Assembly: GCF_963678635.1 (NCBI RefSeq)
Contig: NW_026971734.1
Coordinates: 64,001 to 128,000, forward strand
DNA: 64,000 nt
Direction of reading: 5' to 3'
From: Symsagittifera roscoffensis
Lineage: Eukaryota > Xenacoelomorpha > Acoela > Convolutidae
In this document: positions 63,662 through 64,000 of the stretch, in pieces
Layout of the letters: every line of letters starts with the position of its first letter
How positions within the stretch are numbered: the first letter of the stretch is position 1
Program-made: the position numbers and the translations under genes
The notes under the pieces: generated by a model
Told to the model about the DNA's origin: nothing
What the model saw: the letters and a program-made list of their open reading frames with translations, nothing else
Database searches by the model: none

Positions 63662-64000
63662 GAAATTGGTGGTTCGCCCGCGCCCACCAAAAATTGTTAT
63701 GTTCTGATTTTATCAATCAAAAATTGGTATGCTTCAAACGTCTCGACCAAAAGTTGGTATGTTTTGATCGTATCGACAAAAAATTGGTATGTTTTGACCT
63801 TCTTGACCAAAAAATGGCATGCTTCGACCGTCTCGAGTTAAAATTGGTTTATTTCGACCATCTAGATGAAAAATTGGTATGTTTTGATCATATCGATCAA
63901 AAATTGGTAAGTTTCGACCGTTTGACTAAAAATTGGTATGTTTCGAACATCTCGACAAAAAATTGGTATGTTTTGATTTTATCAGTCAAAAATTGGTATG

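Larger units (their letters stand above)
1..64000. repeat. 30-bp satellite DNA array filling the whole window
   Basis: Every line of the window is made of a head-to-tail monomer of about 30 bp. It is recognised by ACCAAAAATTGGT, a short ATGTT-like linker, then TCGACCGTCTCGA or a variant. The consensus is 13/30 G+C. Recurring classes differ in the second half: TTTCGACCGTCTCGA, TTTTGATCGTATCGA, TTTTGATTTTATCAA, TTATGATCGTAGCGA, and from 18 kb a class with CTCGAGTGAAAATT. All copies I inspected lie in one orientation. Most monomers are exactly 30 bp; a minority of 29 or 31 bp, or with off-register junctions, act as markers of particular HORs. No unique DNA interrupts the array. This is what one expects of eukaryotic satellite DNA; the family name and host are not recognisable to me. 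Function (centromere, heterochromatin or none) cannot be decided from sequence. Confidence 0.97.
59400..64000. repeat. ~1.2-1.27-kb diverged HOR, two copies plus the start of another
   Basis: The block at about 60194 (GATCAAAAATTGGTAAG, GGAATGCTTCAATCGTATTG, GTTTGACCAAATCGATC) recurs at 61403, offset 1,209 bp. Downstream the offset shifts to 1,239 (60513/61752), 1,274 (60777/62051) and 1,244 (61018/62262), with small indels and local rearrangement. The same start reappears near 63850, and TTTCGAACATCTCGAC at 61411 recurs at 63941, about two units later. The array therefore continues beyond the right end of the window. Confidence 0.78.

Noticed and set aside
1-64000. CRISPR array (about 30-bp repeats)
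   Set aside because: Repeats are directly adjacent with no unique spacers, vary in sequence throughout, and no cas-like gene or leader is present.
1-64000. MADS-box CArG sites in CCAAAAATTGG
   Set aside because: The core between CC and GG is seven A/T, not the six of the classical CC(A/T)6GG site. The match is a by-product of the palindromic A-tract.
1-64000. CENP-B box or telomeric repeat
   Set aside because: I find no match to the conserved TTCG....A..CGGG pattern of the CENP-B box and no run of TTAGGG-, TTTAGGG- or TTAGG-type units.
1-64000. tRNA, rRNA or other structured RNA genes, promoters and terminators
   Set aside because: No non-repeat sequence long enough to hold them exists in the window. 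Apparent TATA-like or hairpin motifs recur in most monomers and carry no positional information.

Overview
The whole 64 kb is one uninterrupted satellite DNA array. The unit is a roughly 30-bp AT-rich monomer, always in the same orientation, repeated about 2,100 times. Its hallmarks are ACCAAAAATTGGT followed by a CpG-rich segment such as TCGACCGTCTCGA. I found no unique sequence, no recognisable gene, no RNA gene, no transposon and no CRISPR array. Pure tandem satellite on this scale, with nested higher-order repeats (HORs), points to a eukaryotic nuclear chromosome, most likely a heterochromatic (centromeric, pericentromeric or subtelomeric) block. The sequence does not let me name the species, and I do not recognise the satellite family.

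Layout. (1) 1-5.65 kb: about 2.0-2.1-kb HOR units, two full and one partial. (2) 5.3-14.0 kb: HORs built from 17 monomers (510 bp), 21 monomers (630 bp) and one 20-monomer unit (600 bp), with a superimposed tandem duplication of about 3.78 kb. (3) 13.9-18.0 kb: a 330-bp pair, a 1,051-bp pair and a 270-bp pair. (4) 18.0-33.3 kb: an older, more diverged mosaic with separate pairwise duplications (898, 569, 120, 959, 539, 568 and about 399 bp). It is marked by monomer classes containing CTCGAG that I could not find further left. (5) 33.3-52.2 kb: a highly homogeneous 1,257-bp HOR array, about a dozen near-identical units, flanked on both sides by an older long form that keeps a 148-bp segment. 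Two compound units record unequal exchange. (6) 51.2-59.4 kb: a mosaic with 329-, 269- and 844-bp pairs and a tandem duplication of about 3.7 kb. (7) 59.4-64.0 kb: units of about 1.2 kb rich in a perfect-dyad monomer, TGATCGTTTCGATCA, continuing past the window end.

How it works together. Nothing here forms a pathway. The consensus monomer is 30 bp (a multiple of 3) and has no stop codon in any of its six frames, so long decapeptide-repeat open frames appear everywhere on both strands. They are best explained as by-products of the repeat. The main content is structural: two short dyads per monomer, regularly spaced A-tracts, three CpGs per monomer whose variation is mostly CpG-to-TpG/CpA, and a layered record of unequal crossover, youngest in the 1,257-bp array. 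All block edges were read by eye from aligned positions and are approximate unless a single-base marker is cited.
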